Part shown: positions 20,202 through 29,362 of the stretch, one piece after another
Position numbering within the stretch: position 1 is the stretch's first letter
Layout: every line of letters starts with the position of its first letter
Assembly (NCBI RefSeq): GCF_000024025.1
Contig: NC_013131.1
Coordinates: 6,510,001 to 6,574,000, forward strand
Source: Catenulispora acidiphila DSM 44928
GTDB taxonomy: Bacteria > Actinomycetota > Actinomycetes > Streptomycetales > Catenulisporaceae
Direction: 5' to 3'
DNA length: 64,000 nt
The notes under the pieces: generated by a model
Seen by the model: only the letters and a program-made list of their open reading frames with translations
Databases searched by the model: none
What the model was told of the DNA's origin: nothing
Translations under genes and position numbers: made by a program

Positions 20202-21317
20202 GTGGGAGGATCGGCTGCCCCGGCGCTCTTTCTTTGCTGGGTTCGTTCACGCACGATCGCATGGCGAATGGCGAATGGCGGCATGGCGGCCGGCACCGCC
20301 GGGCACAACGCTGCGGTGGACGACAACCTGGGCCAGGGCGCCCCAGCCGATCACAGGCCAAGCGAGAACACTGCGGCCAATCGCAGCGGAAAGACCGTGA
20401 CCCACCGCAGCGCGAGCCAAAGCACTGCCGCCGATCACGCCCCGAGCCAGCACGCCGCAGTCGATCGCAGCCTGAGTGAGACCGCCGCAGCCGACCGCAG
20501 CCCGAGCCAGAGCACCGTGACCGAAGTCCGAGCCGCCACCGCCGGCGGCCCGAGTATCAGCGTCCAGCCTCGCCGGACGCGCGCGACCGGCTATCTGGCC
20601 GTCGCCGGGGACTTGGCGCCTCGCGACCGTCGCGCGTCTGATGTGGAGGCGATCCTCTGCGATCTCGATGACACGCTGTATCCGCAGGCTGCGTGGCTCG
20701 ATGGCGCGTGGAGTGCTGTGGCGGCGGCGGGTGCGCGGTGGGGCGTCGAGGAGCGGGCGTTTCTGGCGGCGCTGCGGGCTGATGCGGCGGTGGGGTCGGC
20801 GCGGGGCGGGATCATTGATCGGGCGCTGGTGGATGTGGGGGTCGGGGGCGGGGCGGAGCTGGTTGCTGAGCTGCTCGCCGCGTTTCGGGCGTATCGGCCT
20901 GTGCGGCTGGAGCCGTATCCGGGGGTGCGGGAGGCGTTGGTGCGGTTGCGGGTGGCGGGGGTGCGGCTCGCGGTGGTGACTGATGGGGATGTGGAGGTGC
21001 AGGCTTGGAAGGTGCGGGCTTTGGGGTTGTCCGCTTTTTTTGAGTGCGTGGTCGTCTCGGATGCGCTGGGGGGACGCGGGGTGCGCAAGCCGAGTGCGGT
21101 GCCGTTCTTGGCCGCGGTGGAGGGGTTGGGGGTGCGGCCTGAGCGGTGTGTTGTGGTGGGGGACCGTCCTGAGAAGGATGTTATGGGAGCTCTGGGGGCT
21201 GATATCAGGGCTGTTCGGGTGAAAACGGGGGAATATCGGCAGGTTGCCGATGTGGCAGGGACCTGGCATACGGCTGCTGATTTTCCGGCTGCCGTCGACT
21301 GGTTGCTGCGGGAATGA
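20202..21317 (+). CDS. HAD-superfamily phosphatase with a repetitive N-terminal extension
   Basis: The catalytic part (about residue 148 onward) has all four HAD motifs: DLDDTLYP with the nucleophile Asp, VVTDGD, the Lys of KPSAVPF, and GDRPEKDV. Phosphate ester substrates cannot be predicted. The first 145 residues are low complexity, with repeated Ala/Asp/Ser/Gln-rich units (such as SQSTAADHAPSQ) encoded by imperfect DNA repeats from about 20360 to 20520. The start at GTG 20202 is uncertain; ATGs at 20268 and 20283 and a GTG at 20642, directly before the HAD domain, are alternatives, none with a strong ribosome site. If real, the extension is unusual for this family. Confidence 0.75.
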   Translation: MGGSAAPALFLCWVRSRTIAWRMANGGMAAGTAGHNAAVDDNLGQGAPADHRPSENTAANRSGKTVTHRSASQSTAADHAPSQHAAVDRSLSETAAADRSPSQSTVTEVRAATAGGPSISVQPRRTRATGYLAVAGDLAPRDRRASDVEAILCDLDDTLYPQAAWLDGAWSAVAAAGARWGVEERAFLAALRADAAVGSARGGIIDRALVDVGVGGGAELVAELLAAFRAYRPVRLEPYPGVREALVRLRVAGVRLAVVTDGDVEVQAWKVRALGLSAFFECVVVSDALGGRGVRKPSAVPFLAAVEGLGVRPERCVVVGDRPEKDVMGALGADIRAVRVKTGEYRQVADVAGTWHTAADFPAAVDWLLRE

Positions 21318-21377
21318 GTGCGGCGCGCGCCGGGGTCGCTCCCCCGAACGCGCGCCGAGTGGCTGTCGCGTGGCTGC

Positions 21378-22133
21378 TTACAGCGGCAGCTTGCGGAACA
21401 GGGGGCGCGGTACGTGCCGCAGGCCGGACATCACGTAGCGGAAGGCTCCCGGCGCCCAGACCGTGTGCGAGCCGCGGCGCAGGCCGGTGATGATGGCGTC
21501 GGCGACGGCGTCGGGGGTGGTCGCCAGGGGCGCCTTCTCCATGCCGTGCGTCATCTTGGTGTCGACGAAGCCGGGGCGGACGACCATCACGTGCACGCCG
21601 GTGCCGACCAGGCTGTCGCCGAGGCCCTGGGCGAAGGCGTCGAGGCCGGCCTTGGAGGAGCCGTAGATGAAGTTGGACCTGCGGGCGCGCTCGCCGGCGA
21701 CCGAGGACAGGACCACGAGGGCTCCGTGTCCCTGCTTCTTCAGCGCCTGGGCGACCACGATGCCGCTGGAGACGGCGCCGGTGTAGTTCACGTGCGCGAC
21801 GGCGGCGGCGCGGACCGGGTCCTTCTCGTCCTCGGCCTGGTCGCCGAGGACGCCGAAGGCCATCAGGACCACGTCGATGTCGCCGGTGGCGAAGACCTGG
21901 GTCAGGACCTTGTCGTGCTCCTCGGTGGCGGCGGCGTCGAAGGCGACGACGTCGACCTCGGCGCCCAGCTTGCGCAGCTCGGCGGCGTTGTCCTCCAGGC
22001 GCTGCGAGGGGCGGCCGGCCAGGTGGATCTTCTTGGTGCGGGCCGCTGCCATCTTGCGGGCGGTGGCCATGGCGATGTCCGAGGAGCCGCCGAGCACCAG
22101 CAGTGACTGGGCCGCGCCCAGGGAGTCCTTCAT
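21378..22133 (-). CDS. dprE2: Decaprenylphosphoryl-2-keto-ribose reductase
   Basis: The 251-residue short-chain dehydrogenase has LVLGGSSDIA (residues 12-21) as the dinucleotide-binding turn and the catalytic YxxxK at Tyr157/Lys161 (YGSSK). With DprE1 it completes the two-step epimerisation of decaprenylphosphoryl-ribose to decaprenylphosphoryl-arabinose, the sole arabinose donor for cell-envelope arabinans. The adjacent dprE1 and the phosphoribosyltransferase gene on the same strand support this role over a generic SDR. It follows dprE1 by 66 bases. Confidence 0.92.
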   Translation of the reverse strand: MKDSLGAAQSLLVLGGSSDIAMATARKMAAARTKKIHLAGRPSQRLEDNAAELRKLGAEVDVVAFDAAATEEHDKVLTQVFATGDIDVVLMAFGVLGDQAEDEKDPVRAAAVAHVNYTGAVSSGIVVAQALKKQGHGALVVLSSVAGERARRSNFIYGSSKAGLDAFAQGLGDSLVGTGVHVMVVRPGFVDTKMTHGMEKAPLATTPDAVADAIITGLRRGSHTVWAPGAFRYVMSGLRHVPRPLFRKLPL

Positions 22134-22199
22134 ATCCGTTGTTCCAATCCGTTGGGGCTGCGGAGGCCTCTATAGAGCCCGTTAAAGGGCGCCGGGCCT

Positions 22200-23606
22200 C
22201 TACAGGTGCAGGCGGCGCGCCTGGTCCGACATGAACACCTGGTGCGGGTCGATCTCGGCGCGCAGCTTGCGGAACGCCTCCAGGCGCGGGTACATCTCCG
22301 CCATCAGCTCCGGCCGCATGCGCGAGTCCTTCGCCAGGTACAGGCGGCCGCCGGCCTCCAGGACCTTCTCGTCCATGTCGTCCAGCAGCTGCGCCAGGCC
22401 GGGGGTGTTGGTCGGGAAGTCCAGGGCCAGCGTCCAGCCCTTACTGGGGAAGGACAGGTAGCCCGGGCTGCCCTCGCCGAAGCGCTTGAGGACGGTCAGG
22501 GCCGCCGGCGCTCCGTGCGCGGAGATCTGCTCGACGATCTGGCGCAGGGTGTCCTCGGCGCCGAAGGGGACCACGAACTGCCACTGCAGGAAGCCCGCCG
22601 GGCCGTAGACGCGGTTCCACTCCATGATCCCGTCCAGCGGGTGGAAGAACGCGCCGACGCCCTGGATCACGCCTTCCTTGCGGACCGGCGCCTTGCGGAA
22701 CCACATCTCGTTGAAGGCGCGGCCGGTCATCTTGTTCAGCAGACCGCTGACCGGGACCGGCGGGACCTTGCCCAGCGAGAGCGGGGCGAACTTGCGCGGC
22801 TCGCGGCGGGCCTTGGCCGGCAGCTCGTCCAGCTTGGCGAAGTCACCGCACGTCAGCACCGAGCGGCCGAGGTTGCGGCCGGTGGACAGGCAGTCGATCC
22901 AGGCCACCGTGTAGGGGTACTTCTCATCGGTGGCGGCCAGTTCGGCCAGGACGCCGTCCAGGTCCGGGGCGCGCCAGATGTCGGCCTTGATGCGGGCCGT
23001 CTCGACCTTCTTGAAGGCGATGGTGGCCTGGGTGACGATCCCGGTCAGGCCCATGCCGCCGGCGGTGGCCCAGAACAGCTCGGGCTCGGTGGCCGGGGTG
23101 AGGGTGCGGATCTGCCCGTCCGCGCCCAGCAGGTCCATGGACAGCACGTGCTGGCCGAAGGTGCCGGCGCTGTGGTGGTTCTTGCCGTGGATGTCCGCGC
23201 CGATCGCGCCGCCCACGGTGACGTAGCGGGTGCCCGGGGTGACCGGCACGAACCAGCCCAGCGGCAGCATCGTGTCCATCAGCTGGTGCAGGCTGACGCC
23301 GGCCTGGGCGGTGACGATCCCGCGTTCGATGTCGATGTTGAGGATCTTGTTGAGCGAGGTGGTGCGCACCACCCGGCCGCCGCCGTTCTGCGCCGGGTCT
23401 CCGTAGGAGCGCCCGAGGCCGCGGGCGATGACGCCGCGCGGTCCGGCGCCGGCGACCAGCTCGGCGAGCTGGTCCAGCGCCGTGGGGTCGGCGACGTCGG
23501 CGACCGAGGGGCTGGTCATGCCCCAGCCGTAGAGGCGCTCGGAGTGCACCCCGGTGCCGGTGGAACTCTGCTGTGGCACAGCCACGTCTCTCACGTCCCT
23601 ATTCAT
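22200..23606 (-). CDS. dprE1: Decaprenylphosphoryl-beta-D-ribose 2-oxidase
   Basis: The 468-residue FAD enzyme oxidises the ribose 2-hydroxyl of decaprenylphosphoryl-ribose at the membrane face. The VAO-type FAD domain shows RGLGRSYGDPAQNGGG (residues 62-77) and TVGGAIGADIHGKNHH (130-145), matching the mycobacterial enzyme, and the catalytic Lys lies in YLAKDSR (Lys426). In the GWTLALDFP segment, residue 394 is Ala at the position of the Cys that benzothiazinones attack in Mycobacterium tuberculosis. It starts at ATG 23606 with a weak GGAAG site, 31 bases after the upstream phosphoribosyltransferase gene. Confidence 0.95.
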   Translation of the reverse strand: MNRDVRDVAVPQQSSTGTGVHSERLYGWGMTSPSVADVADPTALDQLAELVAGAGPRGVIARGLGRSYGDPAQNGGGRVVRTTSLNKILNIDIERGIVTAQAGVSLHQLMDTMLPLGWFVPVTPGTRYVTVGGAIGADIHGKNHHSAGTFGQHVLSMDLLGADGQIRTLTPATEPELFWATAGGMGLTGIVTQATIAFKKVETARIKADIWRAPDLDGVLAELAATDEKYPYTVAWIDCLSTGRNLGRSVLTCGDFAKLDELPAKARREPRKFAPLSLGKVPPVPVSGLLNKMTGRAFNEMWFRKAPVRKEGVIQGVGAFFHPLDGIMEWNRVYGPAGFLQWQFVVPFGAEDTLRQIVEQISAHGAPAALTVLKRFGEGSPGYLSFPSKGWTLALDFPTNTPGLAQLLDDMDEKVLEAGGRLYLAKDSRMRPELMAEMYPRLEAFRKLRAEIDPHQVFMSDQARRLHL

Positions 23607-23637
23607 TTCGACTTCCAGTACTGCGGTGCGGCTCCGC

Positions 23638-24642
23638 TCAGCCGCGCGCGCCGACCAGGATCACGCCGGTGGCGAACACCACGAGCCACACCGCCCCGAT
23701 ACCCATGATGACGCGGTCCTTCAGGACGACGTCCTCGGGCTCCCCGGCGCGGCCGGTGTCGACGAACATCGAGTAGCGCAAGAAGATGAAGACCCAGGGG
23801 ATGACCGAGATCTCCAGCCACGGCTTGGCGGACTTGTGCGCTATGTCCGGGGTGGAGGCGAGCTGGAAGGCCCACAGCGAGTACGTGACCATGGTGACCG
23901 TGGCCGCGGCCTGCCACACGAACCGCAAGTATGTCTGGGAGTACTCCTGCAGCGACTTGCGGGAGGAAGCGGCGTCCTCCCCCATCAGCACCATCTCGGA
24001 GTAGCGCTTGCCGGCGACCATGAACAGCGAGCCGAAGCCGGTGGTCAGCAGGAACCACTGGGACAGTTCCAGGTTCGCCGCCACGCCGCCGACGATGGCG
24101 CGCAGCAGGAAGCCGGAGGCCACCATCGCCAGGTCCAGGACCGGCACGTGCTTGAACCACATCGAGTACACGATGTGCAGCGCCATGTAGACCGCCACGA
24201 CCCCGACCGTGGTCCAGTTCGCGATGGCCGCCACGCCCAGGCCGACCACGCCGCAGACGGCGCCGGAGACCAGCGCCAGCGGGAGCGGCACCCAGCCGGC
24301 GGCGATCGGGCGGAAGCGCTTCTTGGGGTGCCGCCGGTCGGACTCGACGTCCATCACGTCGTTGATGAAGTAGATGCAGGAGGCAGCGAAGCAGAACGCG
24401 ACGAAGGCGATCGCGGAGGTGCGCAGCACATCGGCGTGGCCGAGCTTGGCCGCCGAGAGCGGGGCGGCCAGGACGAGCACGTTCTTGACCCACTGCCGCG
24501 GACGCGCCGCGAGCACCAGCGCTACCGGCAATGGGGGACGCTTGCGCAGGTCGGCCGGAGCGTCGGCGGAGGCGGGGGAACCTGCCGCGGGCTCTGGCTC
24601 GGAGACTTGCGGCTCAGCAGGCTGCGTGGGGAGGGATGTCAC
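23638..24642 (-). CDS. Decaprenyl-phosphate phosphoribosyltransferase (UbiA family)
   Basis: The 334-residue membrane protein transfers 5-phosphoribose from PRPP to decaprenyl phosphate, the first committed step of arabinan donor synthesis (Rv3806c function). The diagnostic NDVMDVESDRRHPKKRFRP block (near residue 97) carries the prenyl-phosphate and Mg-binding Asp residues. A polar, proline-rich tail of about 40 residues precedes the first membrane helix, and 8-9 hydrophobic helices follow. It starts at GTG 24642, only 9 bases after coaE, and leads into dprE1 and dprE2. The four genes may form one transcript. Confidence 0.92.
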   Translation of the reverse strand: MTSLPTQPAEPQVSEPEPAAGSPASADAPADLRKRPPLPVALVLAARPRQWVKNVLVLAAPLSAAKLGHADVLRTSAIAFVAFCFAASCIYFINDVMDVESDRRHPKKRFRPIAAGWVPLPLALVSGAVCGVVGLGVAAIANWTTVGVVAVYMALHIVYSMWFKHVPVLDLAMVASGFLLRAIVGGVAANLELSQWFLLTTGFGSLFMVAGKRYSEMVLMGEDAASSRKSLQEYSQTYLRFVWQAAATVTMVTYSLWAFQLASTPDIAHKSAKPWLEISVIPWVFIFLRYSMFVDTGRAGEPEDVVLKDRVIMGIGAVWLVVFATGVILVGARG

Positions 24643-24651
24643 CGGGCAAAC

Positions 24652-25281
24652 CTATCGGATGGTTGAATCGCGGAGAGTGAGCAGTTCGGACCAGACTCGA
24701 TCCGTTTCCTGATCGAGGTCTTCGAGCGACCCGTTGTTTGCGATGACGTAATCCGCCGCCGCGAGACGGTCCTGGCGCGACGCCTGCGCAGCCATCCGCG
24801 CGGCGGCGTCCGCACGGGACATGCCGCGGTTGGCGAGCAGCCGCGCATACCGGACTTCCTCATCAGCGTCGACCACGATCACGGCCGCATACCCGCGGTC
24901 CGCCCCACCCTCGACCAATAGCGGAATATCGTAGACGACGATGCCGCCTTCCGGCGCCGCATCGGCCCATTCGGCCATCAGGGCGCCCACCCGGGGGTGC
25001 ACGATCGCGTTGAGCGCGGCCAGCCGGCCGGGGTCGGCGAAGACGATGGCGCCGAGCTTGGGCCGGTCCAGCCGGCCGTCCGCGCCGACCACCTCGGAAC
25101 CGAACTCCTCAACCACCGCGTCGTATCCGTCGGTGCCGGGTTCGACCACCTCGCGCGCGGCCAGGTCGGCGTCCACCACGGTGGCTCCGAGGGCTTTGAG
25201 CCTGGTGAGGACTTCACTCTTGCCCGAGCCGATGCCGCCGGTGAGGCCGACGTTCAGGGTGGTCGGCTTGTCCTTCTGCAT
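24652..25281 (-). CDS. coaE: Dephospho-CoA kinase
   Basis: This 209-residue cytoplasmic kinase carries out the last step of coenzyme A synthesis, phosphorylating the 3'-hydroxyl of dephospho-CoA. The P-loop GLTGGIGSGKS is at residues 13-23. DADLAAREVVEPG and a C-terminal DYVIANNGSLEDL segment are standard for the family. Length is normal, unlike mycobacterial CoaE, which carries a fused C-terminal domain. It is the first gene of the possible arabinan-donor operon and divergent from the exported protein at 25374. Confidence 0.96.
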   Translation of the reverse strand: MQKDKPTTLNVGLTGGIGSGKSEVLTRLKALGATVVDADLAAREVVEPGTDGYDAVVEEFGSEVVGADGRLDRPKLGAIVFADPGRLAALNAIVHPRVGALMAEWADAAPEGGIVVYDIPLLVEGGADRGYAAVIVVDADEEVRYARLLANRGMSRADAAARMAAQASRQDRLAAADYVIANNGSLEDLDQETDRVWSELLTLRDSTIR

Positions 25282-25373
25282 GGAGCTCCGTTCGGCTGGG
25301 GTTCGCAGTCGCCGTCTGCAGAAGGCTAACGTGGCGCTGCACTATTCGGGTCACCAGTCGGGAACGGGAGCGA

Positions 25374-27128
25374 ATGGAAGAGCGGGATGCCGCGGCGGGA
25401 AACGCTAAGGGGGGAGCGCGTTGGAAGACCGTCACGGGTTCGGCCGCCTTCGCCACCGCTGTGTTCGCCCTCGGTTACAGCTGCACCGGGACGTCGGCAC
25501 CGACCGCGGTCAGCGCCGGCCCTCCGGTGAAGATCGCCGTCCAGACCCCGGAGCAGCCCAACGCCAGGGGGAAGCTTCCTCAGGACCGCACCAGGCCGTC
25601 CACGGCGCCGTGCGCGACCGTGGTCCGGCCAGCCGGCTGGTCCCGGCTGGAGAACGCCAAGCGGGGTGACTCCTCGTGGCGGTCCAGCTTCGACGCGGAC
25701 ACGGACACGGTCGCCGGATACCTGGACCATGTGAGCGCCGCCTGTGGGGACACCTTGGCGCTGCATCTGTCGGGCTATGTGTCCTCCGCCTCCGTGACCG
25801 CCTACCGGATGGGTTGGTACGGCGGGGCGGGCGGGCGTGTGGTGTGGAGTTCTTCGCACGTCCCGGTCAGCGCCAGTCCGACGAAGAACTCCGGGTCGCC
25901 GACGTACACGGTCGAGGCTTCCTGGCCGGTCGCCGAGCGCATCGAGGTCACGCCGGCTTGGACGCCGGGCTACTACCTGTTGGTGGTGCGCGCCGGGCCG
26001 CATGACGCCGGGGATGCGATCCCGCTGATCATTCGGGACGACAGTGCGGGCAACGGAGCGGCGGGGACTGGGAGTTCGCCTCTGCTGTTGCAGGCGTCGG
26101 TCCTCACATATCAGGCGTACAACAACTACGGACGGTACAGCCTCTACTACGGACCTAAGGACCAGTCCGCTAAGCGTTCGGACCGTTCGCGGGTGGCTTC
26201 CTTCGACCGTCCGTACAACGGTGACGGCTATCGCGCGCCGTTTCTATACGACATCCCATTGGAGCAGGAGGCGGAGAAGCTCGGGCTGGATGTCGACTGC
26301 ACGACCGACATAGATGTGGACGAGCGGCCCAGTCAGGTCGCGGCGCACAAGGGGTTGCTGGTCGGTGGTCACTCCGAGTACTGGACGCGGCGTATGTATG
26401 ACGCGGCGCTCTATGCGCGGGACAACGGGACCAACATCGGCTTCTTCGGCGCGAACGAGATCTACTGGCACGCGCGGCTGGAGCCGGCGCCGTCGGGTCC
26501 GGACCGGCGGATGGCCGTCTACCGCTCCGCGAACGAGGATCCGCTGGCCAAGCCCGATCCGTCGCAGGCGACCGTGCTATGGGATTCCCCGCAGTTGCAG
26601 ATGCCGGAGGCGTCGATAGTGGGTCCGGCTTATGGGGAGCTGGGTGCGGACGGCGGGGCGTTCCGGGTGCTGCAGCCGGATTCGTGGATCTTCGCCGGGA
26701 CCGGGGTCGTGAAGGACCAGGAGCTGAAGAACTCGCTCGGCGGCGAGTACGACACGGTGAAGAACATCGCGGCGACCCCGCCGGACATAGACGTCATCGC
26801 GGCGGCGCCGATCGTGTTCAACGGCCAGTCGACGATGGCGACGATGTCGTACTACACCGATCCGTCGGGCGCGGGCGTGTTCGCCGGCGGGATGACGTAC
26901 TGGGACTGCCAGATGGCGCGCATGTGCGGGGACCGGCCGGTGGATCCGCAGACCGCGAACCTGCTGGCGGCGATGACGGACAACGTGCTGCGCGTCTACG
27001 CGGCCGGACCGGCCGGGCGGCGGTACCCCTCGGCGCACCGTCCGGCGCCGACCGCCCAGGCGCTGATCTCCACGGCCCCCGCGCAGAGCGACGTCGGGAT
27101 CGGGCCGCCGAAGCCCTCGGACGGGTAG
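25374..27128 (+). CDS. Exported protein with N,N-dimethylformamidase large-subunit-like domain (copy 1)
   Basis: ATG 25374 follows GGGAG and gives 584 residues. A hydrophobic export segment (about 17-36) ends near a Cys (SCTGTS), which could be a lipoprotein or signal-anchor site. The rest resembles the DMFase beta-subunit C-terminal fold: YRMGWYGGAGGR near residue 145, LTYQAYNNYGRYSLYYG near 243, SFDRPY, the conserved GHSEYWTRRMYD near 335, and GANEIYW. Known DMFase hydrolyses dimethylformamide, but this widespread secreted relative has no proven substrate. A homologous gene follows 141 bases downstream. Confidence 0.85.
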   Translation: MEERDAAAGNAKGGARWKTVTGSAAFATAVFALGYSCTGTSAPTAVSAGPPVKIAVQTPEQPNARGKLPQDRTRPSTAPCATVVRPAGWSRLENAKRGDSSWRSSFDADTDTVAGYLDHVSAACGDTLALHLSGYVSSASVTAYRMGWYGGAGGRVVWSSSHVPVSASPTKNSGSPTYTVEASWPVAERIEVTPAWTPGYYLLVVRAGPHDAGDAIPLIIRDDSAGNGAAGTGSSPLLLQASVLTYQAYNNYGRYSLYYGPKDQSAKRSDRSRVASFDRPYNGDGYRAPFLYDIPLEQEAEKLGLDVDCTTDIDVDERPSQVAAHKGLLVGGHSEYWTRRMYDAALYARDNGTNIGFFGANEIYWHARLEPAPSGPDRRMAVYRSANEDPLAKPDPSQATVLWDSPQLQMPEASIVGPAYGELGADGGAFRVLQPDSWIFAGTGVVKDQELKNSLGGEYDTVKNIAATPPDIDVIAAAPIVFNGQSTMATMSYYTDPSGAGVFAGGMTYWDCQMARMCGDRPVDPQTANLLAAMTDNVLRVYAAGPAGRRYPSAHRPAPTAQALISTAPAQSDVGIGPPKPSDG

Positions 27129-27269
27129 GGCACCGGCTTCCCGACTTCCTGCCGCGACACCGGCGGAAACCGCATCGCGTGCCTGCCGGGCTGGTGCCGG
27201 GCGCTGGTCCAAGATGGCACCAGCCCGGTGCTCGGCGGGCGCGGAGAACGGGAGCCAAGGAGTCAGGAC

Positions 27270-29321
27270 GTGCGGACAGACGGGGTTCCGGGCGCCGAGT
27301 CGGGTCTGAGCGCGCTGCCGGTGTACGTCGAGGTCGGGGCGGGTGGCGATGCGGCGGCGGTGGTCGGTGGTGCGGGTGCCGGGCGGCCTGGTGGCTGGCG
27401 GCGGGGTGACCGAGGGCTGGCTGACAAGCAGCGCACTGACGGGCTGTGGAGTCGCTGGCAGCGGGCTGACCGAAAGCTAGCTGAGAGGCTGCGGGCTGCT
27501 GGGCCACTTGGTGGCTGGTGGCGGGCTGGCGGGCTGCTAGCTGGCCGGCGGGCTGCCGGGCGGCAGGGTGCTGATGGGCTGCGGGGTGGCTGGCGGCGGG
27601 CTGGCAGCGAGCTCGGGCTGTGGCGGGGCGTGCCGTTGCGCGCGCGGGTGGTGCGGTTGGGGTTGGCGGTGGCGGTTGTGGTGGTGTGTGGGGCGGATTT
27701 GCCGGTGCAGTCGGCGGGGGTTGGGAGCTTGGGTGTTGGGTCCGAGTTCGACTCTGGGTCTGGTTCCGGGTCCGGGTCCGGTGAGCAGATCGCGCTGGCA
27801 CCGGTCGGCGCTGGTGCTGGCGCCGGTGCTGGGGCGCGTGCTGCGGGGTGCCCGGCGGAGTTGGCGCGTGGGTGGGTGCGGGTGGAGAACAGCAAGTCGG
27901 GGACGTCGTCTTGGCAGGATGCGAAGCGGACGCGGGCTGGGAGTGTGAACGGCTATCTGGACCGGGACAGTGCGCGGTGCGGGGACAGGGTCACCGCGTA
28001 CCTGAGTGCGCTGGCGCCGGTGGCGGGGGCTTCGCTGTCGGCGTATCGGATGGGGTACTACGGGGGTGCGGGTGGGCGGTTGGTCTGGCAGGTCAAGGAC
28101 ATCACGGTTGAGCCGCAGGCGAAGGCTGTGGTCAGTGGCGCGGATCTGCTGACGGTGGCGCCGTGGCGGCCGACGGTGACGTTCCGGGTCACCAAGCGGT
28201 GGCGGCCGGGGTACTACCTGCTGGTGGTGCGGGCGCCGGGGCAGACGGCGTCGTCGATTCCGTTGGTGGTGCGCGCCGACGGGGATCGGGCGCCGTTGGG
28301 GTTCCAGGCCAGTGTGCTGACGTACCAGGCGTACAACACCTTCGGCGGGCACTCGGCGTACGCCGACTCGCCGCGCAGGGCGGTGGCCAGCACCGAGGTG
28401 AGCTTCGACCGGCCGTACGAGGACGGCGGGTACTACTCGCCGTACCAGTACGAGCTGCCGCTGGTGCGCGAGATCGAGAAGCTGGGCATCGATGCCGACT
28501 ACTTCACCGACGTCGATGCCGACGCCGATCCGGCGCAGCTGCGGCGTCACAAGGGCATGGTCATCGGCGGCCACTCCGAGTACTGGACGAAGCGGATGTA
28601 CGACGGCGCCGTCGCCGCGCGCGAGGCAGGCGTGAACATCGCCTTCTTTGGCGCCAACGCGGTCTACACGGCCGCGCGCCTGACCGGCTCCCCGCTGGGT
28701 CCGGGCCGCCGCGTGGTGATCCGCCGCTCGCTGACCGGCGACCTGCTCGCCGCGCGCGACCCCTCGCTGGCCACGGTGAACTGGTCCGCTCCGCCGCTGA
28801 ACCGCCCCGAGGCCGCGCTGATCGGCGAGGGCTACGGCTACCTGGGCGCGAGCGGCTCGCTGCGCGTGCTGCACCCCGCCTCGTGGCTGTTCGCCGGCAC
28901 CGGTGTGACCGCCGGCGAGGTGCTGCGCAACACGGTCGGCGGCGAGTACGACCAGGTGGACGTGAACCAGCCGACCACCCCGCCGGACGTGGACGTGCTC
29001 GCGGCGATACCGATCAGGTTCCTGAGCGGCCAGGCCGGCATGGCGACGACGACGTACTACGTGGCGCCCTCGCAGGCCGGCGTGTTCGACGCGGGCACGA
29101 CGTACTGGCCCTGCGTGATCAGCGGCGACTGCCTGCACCTCGCCCCGACGCCGCCGGCGTCGCGCGCGGTCGTGGAGCGGGTGACGGACAACGTGCTGAC
29201 CGCCTTCGCCGCCGGCCCGGCCGGACTGGAGCACGCGTCGACCCCGAACTGGCCGCCGTCGGCGGAGGGGTTGGTCGGGTCGGCACGGGCGGTGGGAGAC
29301 GTGGCGGTGCGGGCTTATTGA
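27270..29321 (+). CDS. Exported protein with N,N-dimethylformamidase large-subunit-like domain (copy 2)
   Basis: GTG 27270 follows AAGGAG at the right distance and gives 683 residues. Residues 1-125 form an unusual cytoplasmic Arg/Gly/Ala/Trp-rich extension encoded by imperfect DNA repeats (GGTGGCTGGCGGCGGG type). A hydrophobic segment (about 128-150) anchors or exports the protein. Its catalytic-type domain mirrors copy 1: YRMGYYGGAGGR, LTYQAYNTFGGHSAY, SFDRPYEDGGYYSPY, GHSEYWTKRMYD and GANAVY. Upstream starts lack ribosome sites. The tandem arrangement points to duplication followed by divergence of the N-terminus. Function outside the cell is unknown. Confidence 0.82.
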   Translation: MRTDGVPGAESGLSALPVYVEVGAGGDAAAVVGGAGAGRPGGWRRGDRGLADKQRTDGLWSRWQRADRKLAERLRAAGPLGGWWRAGGLLAGRRAAGRQGADGLRGGWRRAGSELGLWRGVPLRARVVRLGLAVAVVVVCGADLPVQSAGVGSLGVGSEFDSGSGSGSGSGEQIALAPVGAGAGAGAGARAAGCPAELARGWVRVENSKSGTSSWQDAKRTRAGSVNGYLDRDSARCGDRVTAYLSALAPVAGASLSAYRMGYYGGAGGRLVWQVKDITVEPQAKAVVSGADLLTVAPWRPTVTFRVTKRWRPGYYLLVVRAPGQTASSIPLVVRADGDRAPLGFQASVLTYQAYNTFGGHSAYADSPRRAVASTEVSFDRPYEDGGYYSPYQYELPLVREIEKLGIDADYFTDVDADADPAQLRRHKGMVIGGHSEYWTKRMYDGAVAAREAGVNIAFFGANAVYTAARLTGSPLGPGRRVVIRRSLTGDLLAARDPSLATVNWSAPPLNRPEAALIGEGYGYLGASGSLRVLHPASWLFAGTGVTAGEVLRNTVGGEYDQVDVNQPTTPPDVDVLAAIPIRFLSGQAGMATTTYYVAPSQAGVFDAGTTYWPCVISGDCLHLAPTPPASRAVVERVTDNVLTAFAAGPAGLEHASTPNWPPSAEGLVGSARAVGDVAVRAY

Positions 29322-29362
29322 GGGCTCGCACCTCGCCCGTACGTCGCGCGCGGCGCGCGCGG

